From the NCBI GenBank assembly GCA_037176885.1, contig JAWWNJ010000206.1:124001-188000 (forward strand): 64,000 bases of DNA, given 5' to 3'. This stretch comes from Favolaschia claudopus. Lineage: Eukaryota > Basidiomycota > Agaricomycetes > Agaricales > Mycenaceae. The position numbers were made by a program, and so were the translations under genes. Shown here one piece after another: positions 1-11,052 of this stretch (positions within the stretch are counted from its first letter, which is position 1; every line of letters begins with the position of its first letter). The notes beneath the pieces are model-generated. The model saw nothing but the letters and a program-made list of their open reading frames with translations. It did no database searches and was not told the origin of the DNA.

Positions 1-3000
1 GGCGGAGGGTGAGGTAGGCGAGAAAAGGAAGCGTTACGACAGTTCTGTACGTTCTGCAACGTTGAAGGCGAAGAGAGACTGACACATGCCGTTTTGTAGG
101 ATGAGCCGATGAAAGTGTGGCGGGGGATGAGTAGCTTTTTTCTGGATGAGCTGCTGAGGAGGGAGGGGCTTGGGGGTAGATCGTCCAGTCATTGCGCGTG
201 CTGTTCAGCGGCTCTGGGGGAGGCGGAGGCTGCCGTGCGATGCGAAGATTGCGGGGATTTCGTCCAATGCCCGACGTGCGTGGTGTCAAGGCATGAGTTG
301 ATGCCTTTGCATTCGGTGGAGGTAAGTTCTTCAATACTTTGTGATAATGGGACACTATGTCTGACGAGAGGCGCGTTCCAGAGGTGGACCGGGAGGTATT
401 GGTCGAAGACATCGCTTGCTGCGCTGGGATGCGTCTACCAGTTGGGCCACGGTGGATGGCGCTGCCCCCGTCCAGCTGCGAAAGTGCGGGATATGGTGAT
501 TATGCACTTCCCTCACATTTACAATGTCAAACTGCGGTACTGTGGGTGCGACGTCTCCGACCACGCGAGTAATCTACAGCAGCTATTGAGGAATGGCTGG
601 TATCCCGCGAGCACAGTCGATCCTGCGACCTGCGCGACACTGGCAACATTGAAGATTTTTCGGTCCCTCAGCGTTATTGGGAATTTGACGGTGCTGGATT
701 TTATCAAGACCATGGAGCGGAGTACAGACGCGGCGGGTCTGCATTCTGTGCCGGTGAGTTCTGGTGAAGGCGGCTGATTGCGTTGAGACTGACGAGTGCG
801 TCCAGGACCGTTACAAATCGTTCGGGTTAATGTCTCGGCAATTCGCTTTTCTACAGCGGCTGATGCGAGCGGGCCGCGGGCACGACGAGCGTGGGGTGAA
901 TGGCACAAGGGAAGGCGAGTGTGCCGTCCTGTGCTGGGCATGCCCGCACGATGGCATGAATCTCCCCGACGGCTGGCGGGATGTGGCCGCCGAATTTCAG
1001 TAAGCGAGACTGCGACAAGGACCTGCCTTTTTGTTTGACGCATTGCAAGGTTCCTCTTCATTTTGATCGTGGCCATGGACGCCAATTATCGATTGCGCAA
1101 CCGTCTACGCCATAACGAGAGAGATGACCCTCCTCTCGGCTCCGGCTGGGGATATCTGGTTGAAGAGAAGGAATATCATGAGCATTTACGGGGCTATGTG
1201 GGGGAGGAAGACGTGAGTGCGAACTGCCTTCGTTCGGTATGCATTTCAGGCGCACAATACTAACAACGCCGAGGCAGATCAGTACCTGCGTGGCTTTTCA
1301 GGCCCTGCTGCAGAAGGACACCCGAGTAACGACCGGCTTGCGGTGCTCCGGCGTCGGGGGCGTGGTGTGCGCTCGCCATGAGGTGGTGCGGCCCCAGGGG
1401 CTCGGTGACCTGCAAAAAGGAGAAAGGTAAGTGAGGGTTCTCGTCTGTGTGTAGCCAGGACTGAGGCAGCGGCCAGATACGCCAATATGGATTACATTTT
1501 GCTGTGCTCCTTGTTGGGGATCACAGCGATGTACCTGGCAATATCATACGATATTGCATGCCAGTGGCGCGTGAAGTTTCCCGAGCGGTTGAAGGAGATG
1601 CCGGAGAGGTTGCGGTTGGATCTGGCGAAGATCACGGTCCTCTTCGCGCTGCCCGTTTGGCATGCGGCCGCGCATGAGCGCTCCTGTCAGGTACAGAATT
1701 CCTTGTCGTACACAGCCGGAGTGGGGCGGACGGACGGAGAGGGTGTGGAGCGAGTGTGGTCGAGGCTTAACGGGCTGGCTTGGTCGACAAGGGAGAAAGG
1801 GCGGGGCTCGCGGGCCGACACGATCGAGGATGAGGTGGATTTCTTGAATTTCGAGAAGAATGTGAATCTAGGTATGGATGGGTTAACAAACATCATTTCA
1901 TGTCACTATTTGCTGACTGCGGCTGTAGGGACATCGTTGCCGCGGAAACTCGTCGTGGCTATGGACGAACGGGACCGCCAGATAGCGGGGTTTCGGCAAG
2001 TAGACGAATCATTGGATGAAGGAACGCGGAAGGAGTGGCAGGATCTTATTGATTCTTGGCAGCGAGATCGAACGTCAAAAAATCCGTACGCTTCAGCTGT
2101 TGCTACGCAAGGCGAGTGCGTTCCGCGGCAGCTTGTGACTGAGCTAACAGTCTGCGAGTAGCATATTCGTCCGCAGCTATTCGCGCTCAGCTGGCCCAGG
2201 AGGAGTTGGAGGAGGCAGCAGCCGGCGAAACGAGAATGCATGCTACGAGCATGAGCGCCTTTCTTGTGGCGGGCTTGCAGCTTGAGAAACATCAGTGAGT
2301 AGTTTGTCCAAAGCCAGTTATAAGAGATTAACTAGACATACAGGTTGCGTATACGACGCGAGCTGAAGGGCCGGCCGCTGCTGGTGGGAGACCAGAGCGA
2401 GCGAGTGGCGCAGCTGCGTCGAGCTTTTTTTGTGAGGTTGGGGCGATTCCGCAAGATCCAGAACATATACATGCCCGGGGCGGGCGAGCAGCTGCTGGAG
2501 GACGAGGACGAAAGAGATTCCGAGTTGCCGCCGCCGCTTGCCGAGGATGTGAAGATTTACCTTCCGTCCGAATTACCTGCGGCGAGGAGGGAGGAGTGCT
2601 CTGAGAGGTTACGGGAGAGAGAAGTGCGTTTGCGGCACGGTGTGCTAGCTGACTGCGTCGCCAATCTGCGCCGCTCGTTGTTGGCCAAACGTCATCTAGT
2701 CGATTGGAGGGAAGGGGCGGTGGGGCAGCGAGGAACGACTCGGGCGGCTACCTTGGTTCAGCGCGTTGAGGAGAGGATAGACTGGCTTGGGAAGGCATAT
2801 AAGCGTTCGCGCGACGCGGTCGTGGGGCTAGTCGGGCTAAGAGATTGCGAGTGGAGAGAATTGCGTGCCGAAGACCTGCGGGTGGAAGACGAGGTGGAGG
2901 ATGATACAGGGGCACGCCGCAGATTGGGGCTGGTGGGTTCGCAAACGCGTGAGCGTAGAATTTCGAAGGCAATGGGGAAGAGGGTGAAGCAGAGGGGCGG

Positions 3001-3449
3001 CAAAAGACAAAAGATGTCCTGGATATGGACAAGTGGGGGAGGGCCAGGAGAGGACGAGGAGGAGTTACGAGACGGTAAGCAGGTGAAAGTATGATTACTG
3101 CGAAAAGCGGAACTGACCGTGGCTGCTAGCGGTGCGAGTAGAATGGTCTAAAGCAAAGGCCCGGCGGGATCGGTGGGTGGAAGAGGTACAGCTATTGCGC
3201 GAGGAGATGCGCCGCGTGCTGCGGTTTTTGGCATGGCGGGCTGGGTGGTGGGAAGAAAGGGCAGTGTGTAGTCGCGAGGTCAGAGAGGATGTGAAGGCCG
3301 GCGTGGAGGCATATGCTGTGCGGCAAGCGGCGATGACTCGCCAGATTGCACGTCGATTTAAGAGCGCATGGGATGCGTCTGCCTCGGATGCAGTGCGGGC
3401 GGCGGTGGAGGATGATAGGGCCACACAAGTATTGGCCGAGGTTAATTAG
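1..3449 (+). CDS. CxC2/KDZ-type transposase, 5' end outside window
   Basis: Transposase-like protein of the KDZ class (Kyakuja-Dileera-Zisupton). Spliced by eye, the N-terminal part carries the cysteine cluster of CxC2 proteins (CACC, RCEDCGDF, CPTCVVSRH at about 200-300). It is followed by the RWTGRYW...LGCVYQLGH region and RYCGCDVSDH (about 390-560), then DRYKSFGLMSRQF and GRGHDERGV (810-900). The RNase-H-like core is visible as AMDANYRLRNRL (about 1074), CARHEV...DLQKGERYANMDY (1370-1490), SYDIACQW (about 1545), WHAAAHERSCQ and GEGVERVWSRLN (about 1660-1780). The 3' part is charged and probably coiled coil. The frame is open from base 1 (KRKRYDSS before an intron ending near 100), so the gene starts upstream. 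Several short introns; no clear lesion seen. The stop is at 3447-3449. Element ends were not found because the left side lies outside the window. Confidence 0.85.
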
Positions 3450-3794
3450 ATATAATGTATATGCCTAATTTCTATTCAGTGGCTGTTTTGAGTAGCATGG
3501 GCGTAGTTTGACCAAAAGAGGAAGACTGTCAATGTCAAACTTGACATGGGTTCTTTGGCAGCTGATCACCGTGGTTGGCGGTGCCGCTGTTACAGATGAT
3601 CGATGTGTGATGCGGAGTGTTGGCCGCAAGTGGGACGTTGGGTCATGTAAGGTTCACCAGAGGACTGGCTGGAGGCTGGAGATAAGTTAAAATACCCCGC
3701 CTTTTGGGCTTGCTTGGTGACTGGCTGGCTCCACGCGGAAAAACAACCTACATTTAGGCTAGGGCCTGCGGTGAAGTCTTTAATCTACTTCTAG
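3450..3794. other. Gap between KDZ gene and RecQ fragment
   Basis: No convincing gene. At 3731-3748 the plus strand reads PRGKTT just before a stop codon. This may be a decayed Walker A of the RecQ gene that follows, but it could be chance. Confidence 0.35.
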
Positions 3795-5777
3795 TGTTGC
3801 CCCGTCTTGATGCTGCCTAAAGACTCTGTTGTGATCACCGTTGCTCCTCTTCGATTGATTCAAGACAACCATGTCCGTTTCTCGTTTATCTTAATTTATG
3901 ACCGTGAACAACATATCACAGGTATCGGAATTCACCAAGTACGGGATCACTTCAATCGCTATAAACTCGTATACCCCCACTACTCCGGAATTTTGGCAGG
4001 TATGCATCAATTTTTTGGATCCCTTCTCGCGCGTTTTGATACATAGAAGTCTATTAAAAAACACTCCAAATATCAACACTATACCGTCTCTCCCGAGCAA
4101 TGTGGTCCATACAAAGGTCATATTCCGAAATTTGCGACCCTCGTTCACGATCCAGCATGGGCAAAGAAAATTCACCTACTGCAAATCGACGAGGCGCACT
4201 TCATCTCCTCAACAGGCCAAGGCCAGGGCGAAGAATCTGCATTCCGGCCCGCGTTCTCAGATCTAGGAGAGCGCCTCCGAGTCCACCTCCCATCAACCAC
4301 TCCCTGCGCAGCCTTTTCAGCGACCATGCCATCGAAAACTATGGCGGTGGTGATGAAGACCCTTCGCATGGACCCCGAAAACACGGTCAAAGTACTGCTG
4401 TCGACTAATCGACCGAATCTTGTTTATTCGACAATTTGTATGAACGGTACCACCAAAAATCTTTCGAATTTGGACTTTCTCGCACCGCAGCCTCTCCCGA
4501 CTGACTATCTCCCTCCACGCTGCGTTGTTTTCATAGACGACAAGAAGAGGGCAGCCGAAGTCGAGGAGTATCTCAACTCTCGACTCCCTCCCCATCTCGC
4601 GAGTAAACGACCTTTTCGCAAGTATCATTCGGGAATGTCAAAGCAATATCTCGAGCAGATTGCGGCTCAATTCAAAAGCGGCGATATAATTGGCCTGATT
4701 GCGACGGAATGTGTTTCAAACGTTCTTTCCTTACTTTGCACAGTCGATGAGTCTGCTGATTTTGGATTTCTAGGGTTTTGATGTTGCAGATATTCGACTG
4801 ATAGTTCTTCTCGGTGTCGCCAAGAGTGTTGACGAAAGCGACCAGCGTGGAGGACGCGGCGGACGTGACGGTTTGGAGTGTTTGGTTCTGACAATAGCCG
4901 AACGCTGGGCATTCGAACATCTGGCGGCAAACAATCCTGATCATAAACCTGGCAGCAAAGAGGAGCGTACGGCTGAATCTTCGATCGAATATGCCTCGAC
5001 AAAGCTCTGCAAGCGCAAATTTCTTGCCGACTATAACGAGGACACAACCGCAGAAGGTGAGTGGCTGTAAAATATGAATCGTGGACGCTAAAACCTAACC
5101 GAACAGCCTTGCTCTGCGACGGGACTTGCTGCGACAACGACGACCCCTCCTTTGACCTCTCTGACTTCCTCCCGGGTTTTTGTGTGGATGAAGATTCAGA
5201 TTCGGACGCGCCGCCCAAGAAGCCTCGACGGAAATACCGCCCACTTGTCGCTCGCGAGCCACTGGATGATGTGATTCGAAGCTGGAGGGATGCGACACAT
5301 GTGGCAGACTCGGTGTTGAAGAGCTATCCCAAGAGCTATATCGTCTCCGACAAATCGATTGGGCTCCTCGCGCGGGAACGACGGCAAACGTTTCGTATTC
5401 CAGGCGACATCACCACATTTCTAAACGAAAGTTCCGAATGGCACTCCCGACATGCCCTCGATATTCTAACACTCATTCAAACCTACGATTATAAACCCGC
5501 GTTGGATGCTCTGGACTCGTCAGACGACCCGAGCTCGAGTTCCGACTCAGAAACGGACTCTATATCATCGCAATCTGGTCAACATCAACTCGATAGCAGT
5601 CCCGATTGCTCACCTTCGCCCTCTGTTACAAGTAGTAGGTCAAACTCTCCCGAACCCGCACCTTCTCCTCCTCCATTGGTCACTACCGTGGGACGTCCGG
5701 TTAGAAAGGCTGCAAGGGAACACGCCATCGCTGGAATCGCGGATCAGGTGTCGAAAAGACAAAGGATAGCAGAATAA
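3795..5777 (+). pseudogene. RecQ-like DEAH helicase lacking its N-terminus
   Basis: ATP-dependent DNA helicase of the RecQ family as amplified in Agaricomycetes. Exons read 3795-3872, 3922-3999, 4047-4712, 4774-5056 and 5107-5777, all in matching phase. Visible motifs are Ia (SVVITVAPLRLIQDNH), SPEQCGPYKGH, motif II (LLQIDEAHF, about 4170), motif III (AAFSATMPS, about 4310), the helicase C domain (CVVFIDDKKRAAEVEEYL, KYHSGMS), GFDVADIR (4774) and motif VI (QRGGRGGRDG, about 4840). A cysteine-containing acidic C-terminus follows, with a low-complexity Ser/Asp tail. The ATP-binding Walker A exon is missing: the open frame starts right after a stop at 3792-3794 and the preceding bases are the KDZ flank. 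It is therefore a 5'-truncated copy and probably not a working helicase. It converges with the DUF6589 gene, 18 bp away. Confidence 0.8.
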
Positions 5778-5795
5778 AACGTACCTTATATCAAT

Positions 5796-8240
5796 TTACA
5801 CACCCTTGAGCCATGTCTTGTACGCTTTACCCCAAGAACTCATTTCAGTATCCCGCAACATTGAGGCGCCCGTCCCTAACACATCGACACTCTCCCGTTC
5901 AGTTACCCGCCTACCGCGTACAAAGGGGAGATGTAGTTGGTGCTCTTGCACCTTGGACTTGACCTTCGCAATGAGCTCCGAAGTGTCGACTTTGGTGTGA
6001 TGGGTGCCTTGCCGCGGTGCTCCCAAAAATTCTCCGAACTGGGTTTTCAATCGTCGAAGGAGTGGGATGTTTGGTGAAAGATCAGCAAGCATGTCCCAAG
6101 ACGCATGGACACCTTTCGCAGCGAAGTAATTCTATGTAATGTCAGGCCAGGTAATGTAAAAATGAGACGCACTACTTTTTGAAAGTTGATGTTGAATTCG
6201 GCATTCTTATCCACTCCGACATATCCCTGACCAGACGTTGAAATTAATGCATTATCACGCATGACATTCCTTCAAGAAGATCAGTAATTGAGTGATTGAT
6301 ATGTTGTCGCACGTACGCGAACGGTTCTGGCCAAACCTTGTTGAGGTTCTGGAGAAAATAAAGAAGTTCAGTTTTATAGTGTGGGCAGCCGCCGCCCGTG
6401 AACATCATCGTGAGTGTGCCCAAAAGAAGTTCGACGCGTCCGAAATCGCCTGAAGAGATTGCGCCTCGTAGTGTATAGAATACGAGCGTATCGCGCATGA
6501 GGAGGTGGAAGTTCTGAAAGGTATAGTCAGAGCTAGAGTCGTCGAGAACGCCAGACGCATATTTGTCGTATATTCGAGCAGCAATATCCAATAGCCGAGA
6601 CGCAGACGGTTTAGATCGAGCCAGTGCATCAAGCGACATCCCCGCTTCGACTTCCCAGTAGTGGTGCATCGCACCGGTGAGCACTTGCATGAGGAGTGAG
6701 ACCAGGGTTTCAAAGTCTGGTTTTGGCGATCCAAGTCGAGTCTTCGCCAAGAGCCCGATAAAATACTGCAGACTCCCGATCTCGGCGCCTTCCCCTCGAT
6801 GCGTTCGGAGAATCATCCACGAGAAATTGAGCTCCATATGAAACGCTCCGGGAGCGATTTGTAGATGTTCGAGACGGAGAATGGCTGAAACATCGTTTCT
6901 TCGCTGGAGTTGGCCAGAACGAATGAGAGCGTTGGTTTTCTGGTCGTTGTAGGTCGGAACAGCCGTGTCGTCCAGGTCGTGTATATCGTACTGCAGTTGA
7001 TCCAAATAAATATTTTCGCAGACCTGGATCGTGCCTTCTGTCGTAGCTTCATCGATTGTTGTGGTACGAAGAACGAATTCTTGGGTCTTATAACCTGGAG
7101 GAGGAGGGCGATAGGAAGTGTGCTGCAATTCTGGCGAGGTGCGAACGTAGTCGTAGTTCTTGTTGCCGTGAATCAGAAGTTCGACAATTGATTTCCGGAA
7201 GTCGTCTCGAAGACTCTGCATTTGCGAGTATGTCGGTCGTACATCGGAATTGAATGTGATCAGCTCGGCTTTCCTTTGCTGTTCAAGAATAGGAAGTAGA
7301 CGAAGCGTCGCCATATCGAAGAGACTGCGCAGAAGATAGATGATGGAAGTAGTTCCAGATTGGACCTTTGGAGGTGCGAATGGACGTTGTTCAACATGCT
7401 CGGAAAGCGTCACATTTTCGTTATCAAAACCCAGCGCGTGACCAGATCGAGCTGCCGTTTGGGCGCGACGAAGATTGCCGACAGCGAGCGCAGAGTGCAG
7501 GCCTTTCGAGGTTTTGTATGCGAGGCAAATGCCGGCGTGATTTAGTGCGTCGATAGCCTTCCGAGGCAGGGGGCAAGCAAGAAAATATAAGCTGCAGGGT
7601 ATAGCGCAGAGGTTATTGTTTTGAGAGCGTGCCTTCGCCAACTGGCATTGAATCATGGAAATAAGCTGCTCGTAATATCATTCAGAAGGGACGAGCAAGA
7701 GGCTGGAAACATTACTGGTTCAATATCCTTCGTTGTATTCTCCTTTTCTGCGCGCTTCGTCTGGGCGGCGGTCCGAAGGATAAACCGGAGTTTCGGAGTG
7801 AGGTCGCGGCAAGTTTCCGTGATATCTTCCTCGAAGTTGAACTCTATCATTGCCTCTGGTGTTACGTCCTTGGTTTTCTGGAGGAAGACCTCGCTAAGAC
7901 TGTCCATTTCACCGTGGATGTCGTGAATCAATCGAGCGTTGGAATGTGGTTGGAACCAAGAAAACAGTCTCCGAGAGCCTCGCTTATCATACATAACAAC
8001 ATTCAACAGCTGCTCCAGACCTGTTCCTCGATAGAATCCGTCGATGTTGGGAGCTAGAGGGTTGTCCTTTCCGCGGTGAACCAGAACACTGGTGATGAAA
8101 TCCATTGGAGACAGGTTGATAGATCTCAAGATATCGATCACAGCCTGTAGTTTGGCAATTTCGGGAAGGTAGGTAGGATTGACAGTCCAACAGAGTGCAG
8201 GATAGGAATGCGGCCCGGGTATGACGGGAGTAGTTGCCAT
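5796..8240 (-). CDS. DUF6589 domain protein, intact
   Basis: Large basidiomycete protein of the DUF6589 family, function unknown. Four exons on the minus strand (8240-7716, 7665-6317, 6269-6176, 6131-5796) join in phase to 767 residues. Family marks are the N-terminal helical region with KLQAVIDILRSINLSPMDF, the RSQNNN...CPLPRKAIDALNHAGI stretch, the core GAFHMELNFSWMILRTHRG followed by GSLQYFIGLL, and the C-terminal WPEPFANVMRDNALISTSG...VDKNAEFNINFQK. The start at 8240 (MATTPVIPG) was chosen because upstream codons do not look like the family; an open frame does extend upstream. No stop or frameshift was found, unlike the helicase fragments on both sides. DUF6589 genes are common beside transposon genes in mushrooms, but whether the family is itself a transposon protein is not established. 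Confidence 0.8.
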
Positions 8241-8572
8241 TTCGAGTGATACAAGAAGAAATCCGGGAGGAAAGAGTGCCCAGACGCGACGAATAGCAAG
8301 TGGATTGTGTTTGAGTTGACTCCGAGGGTACACGGCGGTTGTAGGAGCAAGAAAGACGCGTCGAGCGTCGAGGTAGCGGAAATGCCAGTGTGTGACAGTC
8401 ACAACAGTAACATGGGAAAGCTGATGCCGGCGGCAAATTTCAAAGTCCGCGACAGCCCTTTGACAGCCCCCGAGAGTTACCAGTCTGCTACGCCCGACGT
8501 GCTCGCCACAATTGTCGGCGCCGCGTAGCGGACTGGTTACGAGTCTAAAAGGGAATACAAGTTTGGCATCAG

Positions 8573-9631
8573 GTGCAGCATGTTGTGGTACTCGACGAAG
8601 TGATGAGACAAAAAGACGACCCGGCACTTCTCGACATCTTGAAGCGATTGCGGAAAGGACTGTGCACCGCCGATGATAAAACCATTTTAGATCGTTATGT
8701 GCTGTCAAATCCGGAGTGCAGCGATGCTACGAAAGCTCTCACCGATGTCCGTCGTTGGGTAGATGCACCCGAAAAAGCATGCCCGCTCATTGTGTATACA
8801 AACGTGGCTCGAGACAATCATAACTTGAATATGGCGAAAGCATTCTCCACTGTCACCAGTCAAGAATGTCATCTATATCATTCAAGAGACACGCGAGGCC
8901 GAGGCTCGAAAAAATACCAACTTACAGGAGTCGTCGCCGAGATTGCGTGGTCAATCCCGGTGAAGGAAGCAAACGATTTGGGTGGAAAGGTACCATACGT
9001 TGTCGGAATGCCAGTTTTCTGCACAGAGAATTTAGCAACTGAGTTAGGTATATCCAACGGTAGTCCAGGCACCATTGTATCCATTGTATATGAAGTCCAA
9101 GACGAACGCCGCTACGCTATTTCGGCTGATGTAGACTTCAAAGCGTACCGGAACAAAGACCTGAATGCCGAATTCCCTCACCGAGTCACCCTAAAACCAG
9201 TCACTGATGACATTAGCTTCAGACTCCCGAATTCAGAGAAAGTTTACACGGCTTCCCGAACCCAACTTCCTCTGATTCCTTCCTTCGCGTTTACTTCCCA
9301 TAACGCCCAAGGAAGATCGCTCGATGTTTGCTGTATTGATTTTGCGGGGTGTCTGAGCATTCAGAGTGCGTATGTTATGTTGTCAAGAGTTCGGAAACTT
9401 GAAGGACTGTGTATCCTTCGCCCATTCAAGCTAAACAAGATTCAGAATCACATATCAGAAGAGCTGAGAGCTGAGTTGCGAAGAAACGAGACAAAAGCAC
9501 AGAAAACCAAGGCCTATGCTCGTGAACGATTAGCATGGTTCTATGATTTAATACCGGAAGGAAAAGTTAAGCTCCTTCACGACGGAGTGTTTGATCAACA
9601 ATTGGAACCTTTAGATCTGAGAATTCTCTGA
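8573..9631 (+). pseudogene. PIF1-like helicase, C-terminal half only
   Basis: C-terminal half of a superfamily 1B (PIF1/Helitron-type) DNA helicase. The sequence resembles the family from LWHQVQHVVVLDEVMRQ (about 8560) onward, then LIVYTNVARD, and ends with the 2B/UvrD_C_2 region: PSFAFTSHNAQGRSLDVCC and SIQSAYVMLSRVRKLEGL (about 9280-9410). The N-terminal half with Walker A and B is not upstream. The plus strand between 8241 and 8560 keeps at most a scrambled trace, and stops interrupt every frame. About 350 residues remain as one uninterrupted exon, so the truncation is likely recent or the fragment is still selected. It is divergent from the DUF6589 gene. It could be a Helitron helicase remnant, but no Rep domain is present. 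Confidence 0.75.
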
Positions 9632-10076
9632 CCGTTTCTTGTGAACCGGAAACGAGCTCTAGCCTTGGGCGGAGGAGTCGGGACACAATTCGGAAACTCC
9701 GGGAGGGTACAAGGCTGATTGAAAGACTCTATCGACATTACGGAAAGTGGGGTTAGAAACGATACTTCTGCTTGCAGTAGTTGCACGATTGAAATCCGGA
9801 GTCGCGTGGAGAGCCGACAATAACCCGCCGGAGAACATGGTGGACATCAGGAAAACCATAGCCGACGCTTAGGTTTTTCAAACATTTCCTAGTTCTTCCT
9901 AATATCTCATCATTTTCCTAGCCCTCCTACCGCTCCCCAGCTCTCTCCTAGCTTGCACCTAGCTCGCAGCCCACCGAATAGACACTAGGAGATTTCTAGG
10001 AAAAGCTCAGACTCAGTATAAGATCTATGGAGCGCTCAAAGACGCGTCGCGTCGCGTCTTAACTTGCTTTTACACC
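9632..10076. other. Gene-free, CTAG-rich spacer
   Basis: No gene seen. The stretch 9885-10015 is pyrimidine-rich and unusually dense in CCTAG/CTAGG words; a similar stretch occurs at 23350-23510. It directly precedes the start codon of the next gene and may include its promoter. Confidence 0.4.
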
Positions 10077-10866
10077 ATGTCTGACGATTCCTACGTCCCC
10101 ACCTCTTCCGACGACTCCTACGTCCCCGCCTCTTCCGACGAGTACCTTCATGAGTTATACACCACCGTCCAGAATCAGGCGCAGTGGCAATTCTTCCTTG
10201 ACGAGCGCCAACGCCTCCAAACTGCGGAACTGGCCACATCCAACGCATCGGACGACGCGATGAGTTTGGGGGAGGAGTCGGTGGGCAGCGACGATGTGAC
10301 CCCAACGTGCGTAACTACGAGCTTAATGTCTGATTTTACCTGATAGTTGCGTGATTCAGTGACTTTGATGTTGCGCTCGGCGTCGACGAAATGGTACACG
10401 ACATCATCCACGGCCAAGGTGCGCTTTGTTTTCTTGACTGCTTGTGAACTGTTTCCTGACCGCCCGGGGCATATCGGTAGGACCTTGCGGCCATTGTCTG
10501 GTGAAAGACATCGAAGTCCAGCTCGTGCGGCTCGAGCTTGGTCAAGTCAAAGCGGAGCTCGACGTCTTCAAAACCCTCGTCAAAACTGCGAATACCGCAG
10601 TCCACAAGGCCAACGCCAAGGCGCAAAACGTGCAGGACGGGCTCAAACTTGCCCTCGAGGTCGGGGCCCTCGTCGCTGAGTGCAAGATCCCGCCGAGGCC
10701 GAAGATGTTCCTCGACACCACGGCAAGGCTCGTCAGCGACCTGCATCGCGAAACCCAGGACATTGTGACGGGGCTGACCAATGGGATGGATGGGCTGGGC
10801 GAGGCATTGGGTGAGGACGGCGATGATAAGGACGGCGATGATGACGAGGACGACGAGGAGGATTAG
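10077..10866 (+). CDS. Small acidic protein of unknown function
   Basis: I do not recognise the family. Three exons (10077-10306, 10360-10418, 10481-10866) join in phase to 224 residues. The N-terminus repeats SDDSYVP twice, and the middle has a GPCGHC motif that could bind metal. The section QLVRLELGQVKAELDVFKTL is likely coiled coil. The last 25 residues are almost all Asp, Glu and Gly. Histone-chaperone-like acidic tails look like this, but that is only a resemblance. The junctions use normal GT-AG borders and the frame has no lesion, so it is probably a real gene. Confidence 0.6.
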
Positions 10867-11052
10867 AATGCGCGGGTGAAAATATATTACCATTATTTAG
10901 ACTTTGCAACGGCGGTTTTTTTGTGCTCGCGACAGGGTTGAAGCGGTTGGGTTAAGTGAGAAAAGCTTGAAACTGAATGATAGCTGAAAGTGAAGGCGAG
11001 TTGAGTGAGAAGGTAGCATAGATGAAATTCAGTGATAGCAGATTAACAAAGC

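Noticed and set aside
8573..9631. Autonomous Helitron
   Set aside because: Only the helicase C-terminal half is present; no Rep domain or Helitron 3' hairpin end was found.
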